64,000 nucleotides of DNA from a virus (IMGVR_UViG_3300025469_000003:1-64000), one strand, 5' to 3'; shown: positions 40,299 to 48,110, counted from the first letter of the stretch. The notes: generated from the letters alone by a model not told the origin. Translations and numbers: made by a program.

Positions 40299-41486
40299 TT
40301 AGTCTCCTTCGATTGGAATTTCGTCTTTCTCCGTTTCGACCTTGGCGCGTTCTTCGCCGCGCTGTGCGCAGATGACATCACAAAACTTCTTTACCGGGCA
40401 GTACGTGTCACATTTCCAAAGCTGCATTTCTACTGAGGGCAGCGGTGGTACTTCTCCGTGATCGAATGCCCGGAAGAGGATCGTCGCTTTATCGACCACG
40501 AATTTGTAAACTTCGTCCAAGTCCAACAGCCTAACATCAGGCACAGCGTATGTCAAGCGATATTTTGTTTTGTGGGAAAGCTGGTAATCGTTAGGGTCGT
40601 TGCTTCCCCGGCGCTTCCCGCGCTTGACCACGACATCATCGCGTTCATTGAGCACTTCGCGGCTTACTTCGCTGCTGTACGTCTTTGGCTCGGAGGCTAG
40701 CCACGGCGTTTGTTCAACCATGGTTGCTCCAGTTCCTATGATTTGCATCATAGAAAGATAATATGCTTTGATTCTTTTGACTTGGAAAGGTACGTAAGTA
40801 TCTCGCTGGCCCACAGGCCAACCGCGCTCTGCCAGCAGCCGGTAAATGTTGAACTGTATTTCATGCTCTGGCTTCACCCCGTACTTGCCGATGTACGGCA
40901 GGCCCTTATCCGCCATCGTTTTGTAGTCGATGATCTCTTGTGCCGCCCGGCGGATAACGTCTAGGGTCCCATGAATCCAGCGTTCTTTTCCGTCGATCAC
41001 CCCGAGAGACATTTCATATTCGACTTCTGATTCCCAATCAGGAACGTGGTATTGCTCAGGAAGCAGGTTCGCCAATTGCAGCAAATTGGCCTCCGCTTCC
41101 AGCCATAGGCGCATCACCTTGGGGTTAATCATTTCGGCCTTAGTGAGGCGCAGCAAGTACCTGCCCATGTCATCCACTAGCCCACGGAAGTCCGGGTTTT
41201 CAAGGATGGTATGCAAGAGCGTCCCACGGATGCTGTACCACGATGTAGGCGGCTCCTGATACCAGTTCTCAGTTCTTTCCAGATACAACTCGCGTAGACA
41301 GCCAAGAAGTGATGTGACGCTAATATAATCGCCTACGTGTTTTTCTGTCCACGCCTTGTTTGCGATGTGGACTAGAACACTGGCCGGGACGCATTGGCGT
41401 TCCGCTCCGCATTCACGCAAACAAAATTGACTTTCAAATGTGTGGTACTCTTCTCGTGAGGGGCACTTATTCCCGAGCTTTGGCAC
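40299..41486 (-). CDS. PD-(D/E)XK nuclease of the Cas4/AddB type
   Basis: 395 aa from GTG 41486 behind AGGAGAAAAC; the frame extends to 41555 but that part overlaps an HNH gene. HGTLDVI and EIIDYKTM form the Asp...Asp-x-Lys nuclease core. CDTYCPVKKFCDVIC near the end, with Cys residues near the start (FCLREC), could hold an iron-sulfur cluster as in Cas4 and AddB. There is no CRISPR array here, so a recombination or DNA-end processing role is likelier. Confidence 0.8.
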   Translation of the reverse strand: MPKLGNKCPSREEYHTFESQFCLRECGAERQCVPASVLVHIANKAWTEKHVGDYISVTSLLGCLRELYLERTENWYQEPPTSWYSIRGTLLHTILENPDFRGLVDDMGRYLLRLTKAEMINPKVMRLWLEAEANLLQLANLLPEQYHVPDWESEVEYEMSLGVIDGKERWIHGTLDVIRRAAQEIIDYKTMADKGLPYIGKYGVKPEHEIQFNIYRLLAERGWPVGQRDTYVPFQVKRIKAYYLSMMQIIGTGATMVEQTPWLASEPKTYSSEVSREVLNERDDVVVKRGKRRGSNDPNDYQLSHKTKYRLTYAVPDVRLLDLDEVYKFVVDKATILFRAFDHGEVPPLPSVEMQLWKCDTYCPVKKFCDVICAQRGEERAKVETEKDEIPIEGD

Positions 41487-41841
41487 GTTGTTTTCTCCTG
41501 CATTCCTTAATTCTTTTCTTCCATTGATGATTCCAGCACAGGGTTTGAAACCCATTAGGAAAGTTATGGGATTTTATCCATTTGTAAAGATGATATTTTA
41601 CAAATTTTCTATGCTTAGCACCATCATTATTGATATGGTCAAGAGTAAGCATGTCTAAATCTATTACGTTACACTTTGGCCAACAGCATTTAGATTGCTT
41701 ATTTTTGCCATAAAAAGTCAAAACGATTTTTTTTATTTTTTGTTGATAAAGGCACTCTCTAAGTTGGCGTGTTCTTTTGCCTTTTTCGGATTGGTCATAG
41801 CGTTTTTTAGACGCTATTCGTGCAGCCGTTCCCCACGGCAT
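41467..41841 (-). CDS. HNH homing endonuclease (LTLDHxNNDGA family)
   Basis: 124 aa from ATG 41841 with GAGGAGATTACCC. KCCWPKC, DMLTLDHINNDGA and FQTLCWNHQWKKR match the 39095 gene almost exactly, so the two are recent relatives. AT-richer than its neighbours, a sign of independent mobility. Confidence 0.88.
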   Translation of the reverse strand: MPWGTAARIASKKRYDQSEKGKRTRQLRECLYQQKIKKIVLTFYGKNKQSKCCWPKCNVIDLDMLTLDHINNDGAKHRKFVKYHLYKWIKSHNFPNGFQTLCWNHQWKKRIKECRRKQRAKARE

Positions 41842-42220
41842 GGGTAATCTCCTCGTCTTCCGCAAACTCTGAGTCAGCCGGGTTGCCCGTAGAGACAAAA
41901 CAGGCTCTATTTTCAAACGATGAATACAGCGCGTGACTGTGGGGGATAGATTGCCCATCCCACGACGCAGATGAAGTAAAGGCCGAACCCTTCGCCAATC
42001 TATGAATGGCTCTTTCAAAATAGATGTTGTGAACGAAGTAGGTTTCCACGCAAACCAAGTTTTCTGGCTTGCCTGTATGGTCGTCTAGGCGCTTGATTTT
42101 TGCTACGTCATTCTTCGTCGCGCACTCTATGCAGAGTGTAGCGCCCGGCAACGCTCTGAGCCGTGCGGATGAAATGTGATTCCCGCAAGGACACAGAGGA
42201 ATCATAAGATCATAATCCAT
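41807..42220 (-). CDS. DksA/TraR-like zinc finger protein
   Basis: 137 aa from ATG 42220 (AAAGGAAC upstream). LCPCGNHISSARLRALPGA and LCIECA form the C4 zinc finger with the RL-A-P spacing of DksA/TraR proteins, which bind RNA polymerase. The coiled coil of DksA is absent, and the C-terminal ~90 residues are unlike the family. Only the finger is recognised. Confidence 0.65.
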   Translation of the reverse strand: MDYDLMIPLCPCGNHISSARLRALPGATLCIECATKNDVAKIKRLDDHTGKPENLVCVETYFVHNIYFERAIHRLAKGSAFTSSASWDGQSIPHSHALYSSFENRACFVSTGNPADSEFAEDEEITHAVGNGCTNSV

Positions 42221-42509
42221 TAGTGTTCCTTTCCGCCGTACCAGCCGGTACGTGCATTTGAATCCACGAGGGCGTCGCTTCCCAAGCAATCGCTGTGCGC
42301 CCGTTCTTTGTCTTGCGAGTGAGTGAGGAGTTTCGGACCTCGCCCTTTGCGCGTAGCTCAGCCCGGCGGGTCCGCAAGCTCGAAGGTGTGATGTGATCTT
42401 TCGTCCAGAGTTGCCAGCGTGTTAGCAACTCGTCGTCGGTTAGAGGACCGAAGGTTTTCAAGATTTGAAGGATGCGTGCTTGAACTGGCGTTAGATTTCC
42501 CTTACCCAT
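42210..42509 (-). CDS. Winged-helix DNA-binding protein
   Basis: 99 aa from ATG 42509 behind GGAGGCTAC. PVQARILQILKTFGPLTDDEL and SSLRTRRAELRAKGEV fit a winged-helix domain of the type found in small phage regulators. Overlaps the next gene by 11 bases. Confidence 0.65.
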   Translation of the reverse strand: MGKGNLTPVQARILQILKTFGPLTDDELLTRWQLWTKDHITPSSLRTRRAELRAKGEVRNSSLTRKTKNGRTAIAWEATPSWIQMHVPAGTAERNTNGL

Positions 42510-42551
42510 GTAGCCTCCAATAAAGTAATCAGGGAAGGTCGGCAAGACACA

Positions 42552-42625
42552 AGCTGCTCGGCAGGGATCGAACCTCCGAGTTCGGCCCTGTGGACCGGAA
42601 CTCTACCGCTGAGTTACGTGTGGCA
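42552..42625 (-). tRNA. Degenerate tRNA-like sequence
   Basis: The D arm (TAACTCAGCGGTAGAGT) and T loop (GGTTCGATCC) are typical, but the anticodon stem has a mismatch or bulge and the two acceptor strands do not pair. No CCA is encoded. Probably a tRNA pseudogene or a recombined one; amino acid not assignable. Confidence 0.4.
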
Positions 42626-42696
42626 TGGCCGCTGGCTTGCCTTGTACTTCGGCGAAACCAGAATCCAAGGCAGTTATGCCTTGCCGACCTTCCCCG

Positions 42697-43047
42697 TTAC
42701 CGTCTCAAAGACTGCGGAGGGCCTATCGGGCCTCCGACCAAATCGAAAAAAGCGGCCAACAGCGAAGGTGCTCCGAACAGGTCAACCAAGACCTTGATTG
42801 TGCCAATGTGTTTGCACACTTTGCGCTGAGGCCATTCCCGGAAATGGAAGTCCGGGCAAGAGCACAGATATTCGTTGTTGTCGGTGCCGTAGGTGAAAGG
42901 CAGAGTCAGACGTGTGGTGACCACGTATTCCTTCTCGGGGTCCGATTGCGAAGTCACGTAGAAAATCTGTGAATACCGCACGGGACCCAGCTTCTTTGTG
43001 GTTCTGACTTCCATGCCGTTGAGTGAAAGAACTTTTGTTTTGTCCAT
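42697..43047 (-). CDS. SWIM zinc-finger protein
   Basis: 116 aa from ATG 43047 (AAGGAC upstream). YLCSCPDFHFR followed by KVCKHIG is the CxCx(n)CxH SWIM motif, a DNA or protein binding finger found with helicases and recombinases. First gene behind the promoter at 43085-43113. A second SWIM gene is at 46697. Confidence 0.8.
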   Translation of the reverse strand: MDKTKVLSLNGMEVRTTKKLGPVRYSQIFYVTSQSDPEKEYVVTTRLTLPFTYGTDNNEYLCSCPDFHFREWPQRKVCKHIGTIKVLVDLFGAPSLLAAFFDLVGGPIGPPQSLRR

Positions 43048-43084
43048 GTCGTTGTCCTTTTTCGTTAAATCATTTCCAGCTTCC

Positions 43085-43113
43085 AGACTAACATAATTCA
43101 GGCCAACTGTCAA
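43085..43113 (-). promoter_or_regulatory. Sigma-70-type promoter
   Basis: Minus-strand TTGACA and TAGTCT, spacer 17, then CTGGAAG. Drives the SWIM gene and the operon after it. Confidence 0.78.
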
Positions 43114-43122
43114 GCGAAAAGT

Positions 43123-43434
43123 TTAGGCGGGCCTTTTGAGCAAGTAACCCAGTGCTCGGGTTAATTCTGGCGAAGTCCTAGCCTTACGACGCTGGCTTTT
43201 TTGAATTTGTTGAGTGAGGAATTGAAGAGGCCGGTCGTAGAATTTCGCCGGTACAGACTCAGGCAATTTGGAATGCAGAACTGCGTCAGTCCACGAGAGG
43301 TATAACGGAGTCCTGCTTCCCTTTGCAGCAAACGAAAGACCGTCAGCCGTAAGTGTGACAATGATCGGTCCTTCAAGAATGCGCAAAGAGATTTCACGTC
43401 GAAGTTTCTTTTCTCCGTTCAACTTCGCTGGCAT
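43123..43434 (-). CDS. Hypothetical basic protein
   Basis: 103 aa. Beta-rich N-terminal half (IIVTLTADGLSFAAKG), basic helical tail. The last gene before the tRNA cluster in this direction. No family. Confidence 0.55.
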   Translation of the reverse strand: MPAKLNGEKKLRREISLRILEGPIIVTLTADGLSFAAKGSRTPLYLSWTDAVLHSKLPESVPAKFYDRPLQFLTQQIQKSQRRKARTSPELTRALGYLLKRPA

Positions 43435-43595
43435 TGTTCATCTCCTCGAATTTAATTTCAAAAGACGCATGACGTTGTAGGCGTCCTCCACGCCTCGTTA
43501 TCCTTCGCTGGCAGGCACTTCTTCCTTACTACTCTGCTGAGCATTGATGTGATCTCCCTCAGTCGGTCCAACGACTCCGGCCATGCGTCTTGTCT

Positions 43596-43669
43596 TGGTT
43601 TCCGGGGCTGGACTCGAACCAACGTTCTCAGGTTCAAAGCCTGATGTCCTACCATTGGACGACCCGGAA
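43596..43669 (-). tRNA. tRNA-Gln (UUG)
   Basis: Acceptor TTCCGGG/CCCGGAA, anticodon stem TCAGG/CCTGA with loop CTTTGAA (TTG), T loop TTCGAGT, A73 and encoded CCA. All stems pair. Confidence 0.93.
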
Positions 43670-43674
43670 AAAAT

Positions 43675-43761
43675 TGGTGGGGTGTAGTGGAGTCGAACCA
43701 CCTGCCCACAAGTGAGCACGGGTTTACAGCCCGCCCTAGTCGCCAGTGCCAGTCACACCCC
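43675..43761 (-). tRNA. tRNA-Tyr (GUA)
   Basis: Acceptor GGGGTGT/ACACCCC, anticodon stem GCGGG/CCCGT with loop CTGTAAA (GTA), a long variable arm as expected of bacterial tRNA-Tyr, A73 and encoded CCA. Five bases from tRNA-Gln. Confidence 0.93.
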
Positions 43762-43775
43762 GAAAAAGAAAGTGC

Positions 43776-44079
43776 TGAGGGTAGATGGAGTCGAACCACC
43801 ACAGAGGCTAGGCGCTGTACACACGGAGCTAGCCTCCATCCGCTTTTATTGCTACTGGATTTCACAAGGTTCCTGCCTCGCCTCAGCGCATAACTGGCGG
43901 CTTCGAGGAATGGGATTCGAGACCCACTATACGAAACAATTACCGGGCTTAATCCGGCACGTAACCGCATACCGAACGCAACTGCGTTGTGCCTATCCAC
44001 AAGGCGCTCCAAGGATTTGAGGTCTTACGTCTATCAGTAGCCTATTTAGCGTTGCATCTGCCGATTCTGCCATACCCCC
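43776..44079 (-). ncRNA. Structured RNA with tRNA-Leu-like ends and a ~230-base insert
   Basis: The 5' end (GGGGGTATGGCAGAATCGG) and the 3' end (GGTTCGACTCC, then TACCCTC) pair as an acceptor stem and carry Leu-type D and T arms, but the anticodon region is replaced by ~230 bases. Inside are hairpins AACGCA/TGCGTT, GCCGG/CCGGT with a TTAA loop, GTGGG/CCCAT with a T-loop-like TCGAA, and AGGCTAG/CTAGCCT. Blocks GACGTAAGACC and GGCAGGAAC...GTGAAATCC recur in the RNA at 44404. I do not see group I intron core motifs. Confidence 0.5.
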
Positions 44080-44090
44080 GAAAAGGTTTT

Positions 44091-44218
44091 GGGGAAAGAT
44101 GAGTGGTGAGGATTTCGCTTTCGGTTTCGTCCCGGCCTATCCTCTAGGGCTAGGGCGAAGCTGCGCCGTTGATTCGAGCCTAAGCGATGTCTTGCCCGTA
44201 CGGGCCTCACCTTCCCCC
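44091..44218 (-). ncRNA. Small structured RNA related to its neighbours
   Basis: The ends are complementary (GGGGGAAGGTGAGG against CCTCACC...TTTCCCC). It contains GGCTCGAATC, T-loop-like, and near the 3' end GAAACC...GCGAAATCC, resembling the 3' blocks of the RNAs at 43776 and 44404. Lies between the Leu-like RNA and tRNA-Leu(CAA). Identity unknown. Confidence 0.45.
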
Positions 44219-44223
44219 AAACT

Positions 44224-44308
44224 TGGTGGCGATAGAGGGAGTCGAACCCACACGGTTTTACCCACTGGTTTTTGAAACCAGCGCGTCTGCCAGTTCCACC
44301 ATATCGCC
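44224..44308 (-). tRNA. tRNA-Leu (CAA)
   Basis: Acceptor GGCGATA/TATCGCC, anticodon stem CTGGT/ACCAG with loop TTCAAAA (CAA), long variable arm, A73 and encoded CCA. Confidence 0.93.
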
Positions 44309-44317
44309 TGAAAGATT

Positions 44318-44400
44318 TGGTACGGGGAGAGGGCATCGAACCCCCATGGTTGCCCACTGGTTTCTAAGACCAGCGCGTCTGCCAATTCCGCCATCCCCGC
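44318..44400 (-). tRNA. tRNA-Leu (UAG)
   Basis: Acceptor GCGGGGA/TCCCCGT (one G-U pair), anticodon stem CTGGT/ACCAG with loop CTTAGAA (TAG), long variable arm, A73 and encoded CCA. The 27-43 arm equals that of tRNA-Leu(CAA), so the two may be duplicates. Confidence 0.93.
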
Positions 44401-44403
44401 ACA

Positions 44404-44658
44404 CGAGAACATTCGGCAGAGTATCGTTACTCTTTTCTCGCAGTTCCTACCGGATTTGAAAAAAGAGAGTATGGATTTCACTTTGTTCCTGCCTACGCCT
44501 AGCCCGCATGGGGTTCGGACCCATGTTCCTGCGGTATATTCTGCCCGCAGTGTGCTTCCTGCATCGCCGGTTTGCCCCGGCTAGCCTATGTCTACACTAG
44601 CGGTAAGGTTTCGGTCTTACGTCTCTCACACTTTTTGATACTCTGCCGAATGCTCTCG
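44404..44658 (-). ncRNA. Structured RNA closed by a 22-bp terminal helix
   Basis: Arms 44404-44425 and 44637-44658 are complementary with one mismatch. Inside, on the minus strand, are hairpins GTAAG/CTTAC, GCCGG/CCGGC, CTGCGG/CCGCAG and CATGGG/CCCATG (loop TCCGAAC, T-loop-like), the last three within a helix CTAGCC/GGCTAG. GCAGGAA occurs three times. Blocks GACGTAAGACC and GGCAGGAAC...GTGAAATCC are shared with 43776-44079. No open frame. Not a family I recognise. Confidence 0.55.
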
Positions 44659-44737
44659 TTCTGTGGCAGCCAGGCGGCCGCCTGAGAGGCAAGCTCAAAA
44701 CAGAGCTGACGGAAGCTCTCGATAGTAAGCCAATTGA

Positions 44738-44944
44738 TCATTGACCAGAAAGCTTGCGTATGGTCTCGCCGTAGTCCCTGACGGCACGGCTGACTGCCTC
44801 TGCGACAACTGGATTCCGACGCTCTGGAATGCCCGGGATGGTCAGGGTGGCGATTATTGGATCTGCGTAGAATTGATACTTCAAGGCCACCTCACCGCCC
44901 ACAGTGATTTCGAATCGCTCAATCTTTCTTATTCTTATTTCCAT
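44738..44944 (-). CDS. Small hypothetical protein
   Basis: 68 aa from ATG 44944 behind AAGGAGAGGGCG. Beta strands then a helix; no motif. Last protein gene before the structured RNA and tRNA-Leu genes. Confidence 0.6.
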   Translation of the reverse strand: MEIRIRKIERFEITVGGEVALKYQFYADPIIATLTIPGIPERRNPVVAEAVSRAVRDYGETIRKLSGQ

Positions 44945-44972
44945 CGCCCTCTCCTTCGTTGGCTTGGTTATC

Positions 44973-45089
44973 CTACTCCTCCAGCAACTCGGAAATCCTC
45001 TTTCTCTCAATCCACTTAAACCCAGCATAGCTCGTCACTAAAGCGATGTCCACGTCTCCGCCCGCGGTTTTTGAAGTTGCGACGATCAT
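44973..45089 (-). CDS. Small hypothetical protein
   Basis: 38 aa from ATG 45089 to TAG, starting within a few bases of the predicted transcription start of the promoter at 45098, so the message may be nearly leaderless. Ends with an acidic helix. Unknown. Confidence 0.45.
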   Translation of the reverse strand: MIVATSKTAGGDVDIALVTSYAGFKWIERKRISELLEE

Positions 45090-45097
45090 AACTTCCC

Positions 45098-45126
45098 ATG
45101 TTACCATACCTCCAATCCCTTGTCAA
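45098..45126 (-). promoter_or_regulatory. Sigma-70-type promoter
   Basis: Minus-strand TTGACA and TAACAT, spacer 17. Placed to transcribe the two small genes and then the RNA/tRNA cluster down to 43.6 kb. Confidence 0.65.
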
Positions 45127-45257
45127 CTGGTTTTTTTTGGGCGGTCGGAGTCGGATACTCCGAAACAGCAGCCTCGCATCGGCCAACGCTTTACGTGGCC
45201 TTCGCCTGCAAGTCCATCGCATCTGCTGTCAGCTTGCAGCCTCCGCCCAAATCTATT

Positions 45258-45332
45258 TGGTGCGCCCGGATGGATTTGAACCACCGGCTTCCTGCTTGTA
45301 GGGCAGGCACTCTTCCGCTGAGTTACGAGCGC
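45258..45332 (-). tRNA. tRNA-Val (UAC)
   Basis: Acceptor GCGCTCG/CGGGCGC, anticodon stem CCTGC/GCAGG, loop CCTACAA (TAC, with C at position 33), T loop TTCAAAT, A73, encoded CCA. Confidence 0.9.
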
Positions 45333-45333
45333 A

Positions 45334-45428
45334 TGGCGGAAGGTGCTGGATTTGAACCAGCGGGTCCCTTTGAGGGGGACCAACGGTTTAGCAAACCGCC
45401 GCATTCGACCATCTCTGCCAACCTTCCG
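45334..45428 (-). tRNA. tRNA-Ser (GCU)
   Basis: Acceptor GGAAGGT/ACCTTCC, anticodon loop TTGCTAA (GCT), large variable arm (TGGTCCCC...GGGACC), G73, encoded CCA. One base from tRNA-Val. Confidence 0.92.
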
Positions 45429-45434
45429 TAAACC

Positions 45435-45505
45435 GCGCAGTGCGGGAGTCGAACCCGCCAGTAACGGCTTTGCAGGCCGTTGCCTAGCCGATTGGCTTCC
45501 TGCGC
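45435..45505 (-). tRNA. tRNA-Cys (GCA)
   Basis: Acceptor GCGCAGG/ACTGCGC (last pair mismatched), anticodon stem ACGGC/GCCGT with loop CTGCAAA (GCA), T loop TTCGACT. No CCA is encoded, unlike most tRNAs here. It overlaps the 3' end of the DNA ligase gene. Confidence 0.85.
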
Positions 45506-46545
45506 GTAGTGAACGCCACATTTCGTTTCGGACGCTCGGGAGCGTGAGCCAAATTTTCAAGCGGCACTCGCTCGATAGGAATGTTCTGAATAGCCGGACC
45601 GGGCACGTTCAAACGTCCGGTAGGGCTAGGAGCGTCCATGTCCAACTTGCTACGCCAGCCAAGGAAGATTGCATGACGTGGTTTAACCTTGGCACCATGT
45701 GGAAAGTGTTTGTACTTCATGATGCGACCGTTGTAGGCCAGTGGGTTCGCTTGCAGTTCTTTCCACATCTTGCGTCGCTGGCGCATCGTGAATCCGACGC
45801 CGACCTCGAACTCGACTTTGCTCTTGCAATCACGTACTAGAAACCGGCCAAGCAAAGGCAGAGGCACCTTACCAGCTTTGGACAGGGACCTCTTCGTATG
45901 GCCGAGGGCGTTCTTGAACGCAGCATTGGCGTTGTGATAGAGGGGTAGAAAATCATAGACCTCGGCGTCTGCGTCAACAAACCTCTTCACCTTTAGCAGC
46001 CAGCCTTCCCGCTCTGTTGACCGGCCATGCTTGTACGGACCTTGCGGGTCCCGGACCATCACGCCCTCGCCGCCATGGGCTAGAACGTCTTTCTCGAAGG
46101 CCCGCAACTCAGCCACACAGAATACGAGGGTCTGGCGGACAGCTTTAACACTGAAAGACAACGGACCCATAGCAGTAACAGCATAGCAATAATCTTCGTA
46201 CCGTTGCTCGAAAGGCTTGTCCTCTACCTTGTCGAATACGTAAAAGTCAACGTCTGCGCCACGGGAATCATGTTCACTCATGACGATGGAAAGCGTGAGG
46301 CAGTAGCAATCCTTTGCATTCGGGTCGCCGTAAATAAGCTCTCCGTCCAGACCCGGCTCTGCCCTGCGAAGTTTTTCCTGCACAAATTCGTTCGGAATCA
46401 GATTCATACTGCGACTCATAACAACCGAGGCAGTATTATCTTCCTTGTGAATAAACGCACGAATCCCGTCCAGCTTCACAGAGGCATAGACCGGGTAGCG
46501 TAACTTTTTCACATTGCTTGTCTGTGTTGCCAACATCACCTGCAT
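45484..46545 (-). CDS. ATP-dependent DNA ligase
   Basis: 353 aa; GGGAGGAAGT precedes ATG 46545. VYASVKLDGIRA is motif I (adenylated Lys), LDGELIYG motif III, DFYVFD motif IIIa, GGEGVMVRDP motif IV and GWLLKVKRF motif V, followed by an OB-fold-like region. It seals nicks during replication. The last codons lie within tRNA-Cys. Confidence 0.92.
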   Translation of the reverse strand: MQVMLATQTSNVKKLRYPVYASVKLDGIRAFIHKEDNTASVVMSRSMNLIPNEFVQEKLRRAEPGLDGELIYGDPNAKDCYCLTLSIVMSEHDSRGADVDFYVFDKVEDKPFEQRYEDYCYAVTAMGPLSFSVKAVRQTLVFCVAELRAFEKDVLAHGGEGVMVRDPQGPYKHGRSTEREGWLLKVKRFVDADAEVYDFLPLYHNANAAFKNALGHTKRSLSKAGKVPLPLLGRFLVRDCKSKVEFEVGVGFTMRQRRKMWKELQANPLAYNGRIMKYKHFPHGAKVKPRHAIFLGWRSKLDMDAPSPTGRLNVPGPAIQNIPIERVPLENLAHAPERPKRNVAFTTRRKPIG

Positions 46546-46554
46546 ACTTCCTCC

Positions 46555-46710
46555 CTATGCGGTCCGGCGGCCGTCACGAAGCCAGAAGGTGCGCCGGGCA
46601 ATCTGTTTTTGCACTTCCGGGTCATTCTCTTTTAGGATGACTTGCAGCAGCTTTTCCGCAAACTCATCCTCTACAACTTTCACTGCGCGAACCCATTCAG
46701 TCAGCAGCAT
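46555..46710 (-). CDS. Small hypothetical protein
   Basis: 51 aa from ATG 46710, GAGAGGAGCGGTT upstream; overlaps the end of the SWIM gene by 14 bases. Helical with an acidic middle and Arg-rich end. Unknown. Confidence 0.6.
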   Translation of the reverse strand: MLLTEWVRAVKVVEDEFAEKLLQVILKENDPEVQKQIARRTFWLRDGRRTA

Positions 46711-47443
46711 AACCGCTCCTCTCTTTCGCGTGCGTCATATGGTAGCCATGGCAAAGGTTGCAGGGATACACTCGGAAAATGATGCCGTGTTCCTTTCCTT
46801 GGCGCTCAGCGGCGCTCTCTGCTTCGTGGCGCGTCGAATACCGCATCTTACTTCGGCATGACTTCCACTGCAAATAGGCGCGTGATTTCATCCCTCTCCA
46901 ACATTCGGGAAGAGTGATGGTCAACTTTCGACCCCGGCGCACATAAGCGCGTTTTTGAATGGCGTCCAGAGTCGCCCGCTCCAAATGGCCGTTCCATTGT
47001 TCCAGACCTTCCTTGCACATTTCCACGATTTCCCGGACCTCATCCTCGAGCGGCGCATCCTTGGAAGTGATGCCGAGGGCGTAAACGGCGTAGCCGAGGG
47101 CTTCGCCGCGTGATGCACACTTGGGCTGTGATTCTTTCCCGTACTGAATCAGAGTTTCGAGGGCGCAACGGGCCACGTCACGCGGATTGTAGGCCGGCCC
47201 TTTCCCATCGACCGCCGCGGGCAGCAATTCCCATTCTCTGCGGTAGTTCATGACCGCATCAATATGTTTGCAGGCCATTCCCAAACCTTGCAGCCGGGCG
47301 ACCCAATGCGGGCAAGAGCAATGCCAGTTTCCTTGCCTGTCCATAGCCACGATGTAAGGCGGAAGGTCGGTGTTTCGGAAACTGTCAACCGAGTACCGCT
47401 CCATCCAACCCAATCGAATGCTCGAATTTAATTTTCTAATCAT
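46697..47443 (-). CDS. SWIM zinc-finger protein with C-terminal zinc site
   Basis: 248 aa. HCSCPHWVARLQ...MACKHID is a SWIM finger at residues ~40-65. The C-terminal ~60 residues, RSKMRYSTRHEAESAAERQG then CNLCHGYHMT, form a second zinc-binding unit common in small phage and plasmid proteins. First gene behind the promoter at 47484. Confidence 0.75.
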   Translation of the reverse strand: MIRKLNSSIRLGWMERYSVDSFRNTDLPPYIVAMDRQGNWHCSCPHWVARLQGLGMACKHIDAVMNYRREWELLPAAVDGKGPAYNPRDVARCALETLIQYGKESQPKCASRGEALGYAVYALGITSKDAPLEDEVREIVEMCKEGLEQWNGHLERATLDAIQKRAYVRRGRKLTITLPECWRGMKSRAYLQWKSCRSKMRYSTRHEAESAAERQGKEHGIIFRVYPCNLCHGYHMTHAKERSGYAAD

Positions 47444-47483
47444 GGTGGTAGGGCCTCCCAGCCCTAGACTTTTTCATTCTAAT

Positions 47484-47512
47484 AGAATAGCGCAAACGCA
47501 TACGCTTGTCAA
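47484..47512 (-). promoter_or_regulatory. Sigma-70-type promoter
   Basis: Minus-strand TTGACA and TATTCT, spacer 17. Drives the SWIM gene, the 51-aa gene and DNA ligase. Confidence 0.78.
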
Positions 47513-47548
47513 ACAGAATTTCACTCTGCATGTAACAGACCTCGACGG

Positions 47549-47833
47549 ATGGCCAAGTGGTCAAGGTCTGTAGCCCACATAGTGAAGCCTGCCATGGTTT
47601 TTCAAGAGCCACAACTTTCTCCCGTACCGGATACGCGCTTTCAGTGCCGTCCCGGGCCTTTACCAAAAGTAGGCTACGGAATTGACCGAATAGATTCCGC
47701 CAAAGGTTATACATTTGGCAACATCCGACCTTGTTGTAAAGTTTGTAACTTCGCAAAAAACAACCTTTCAGAAAATGCTTTTCAAGATTGGATTGTCAGA
47801 GTTTACAAACATTGGGCTTCCGTTCCTCGTTAA
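47549..47833 (+). pseudogene. C-terminal remnant of an HNH endonuclease
   Basis: A plus-strand frame inside a minus-strand region. Residues ~40-94 (GYGIDRIDSAKGYTFGNIRP, then CCKVCNFAKNN) match the HNH protein at 63454 (GYGLDRINS...CCAKCNTAKND), but the first zinc knuckle and DNA-binding part are missing. Upstream (47530-47600) is a sequence with tRNA-Ser/Leu-like D and T arms. It looks like a truncated homing gene fused to tRNA-derived sequence. Confidence 0.6.
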
Positions 47834-48109
47834 TTAACTGCTAGTCCGCTCCGTTTTCACCAACAGCTTATAAGCGAACCAAAGCGGCTCTTGCGCTGCC
47901 AAAGTTTCCGCAACAGTTCGTGTATGAAGTATGATGCACTCAGCATTCAAATGGCCAAGGGCATTGAGAACGATGTTCTTCCCGCCTCTGGAAAGTAGAT
48001 TGACCCATTCTTCCTTTTCTTTTTGATCTTCAAGAAAAGGGTTACGTGCCCATTCTTCAAATTGCTCAATTTCCTTTTTGAGCCTATCAAACTTCGATTC
48101 AATACTCAT
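47834..48109 (-). CDS. Hypothetical coiled-coil protein
   Basis: 91 aa. Residues 1-35 form a charged coiled coil (KFDRLKKEIEQFEEW). Its ATG is one base from the stop of the 24-aa gene. Unknown. Confidence 0.6.
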   Translation of the reverse strand: MSIESKFDRLKKEIEQFEEWARNPFLEDQKEKEEWVNLLSRGGKNIVLNALGHLNAECIILHTRTVAETLAAQEPLWFAYKLLVKTERTSS

Positions 48110-48110
48110 T

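Noticed and set aside
40299-41486. Cas4 as part of a CRISPR-Cas system
   Set aside because: No repeats with regular spacers and no other cas genes are present. The nuclease is better described as a phage PD-(D/E)XK enzyme with Cas4/AddB-like cysteines.
42552-42625. A functional tRNA
   Set aside because: The acceptor strands do not pair, the anticodon stem is faulty and no CCA is encoded; kept only as a tRNA-like remnant.
43776-44658. Group I introns in tRNA-Leu genes
   Set aside because: I searched by eye for the paired P7 strands and the usual core sequences and found none; the anticodon loop splice position also does not fit.
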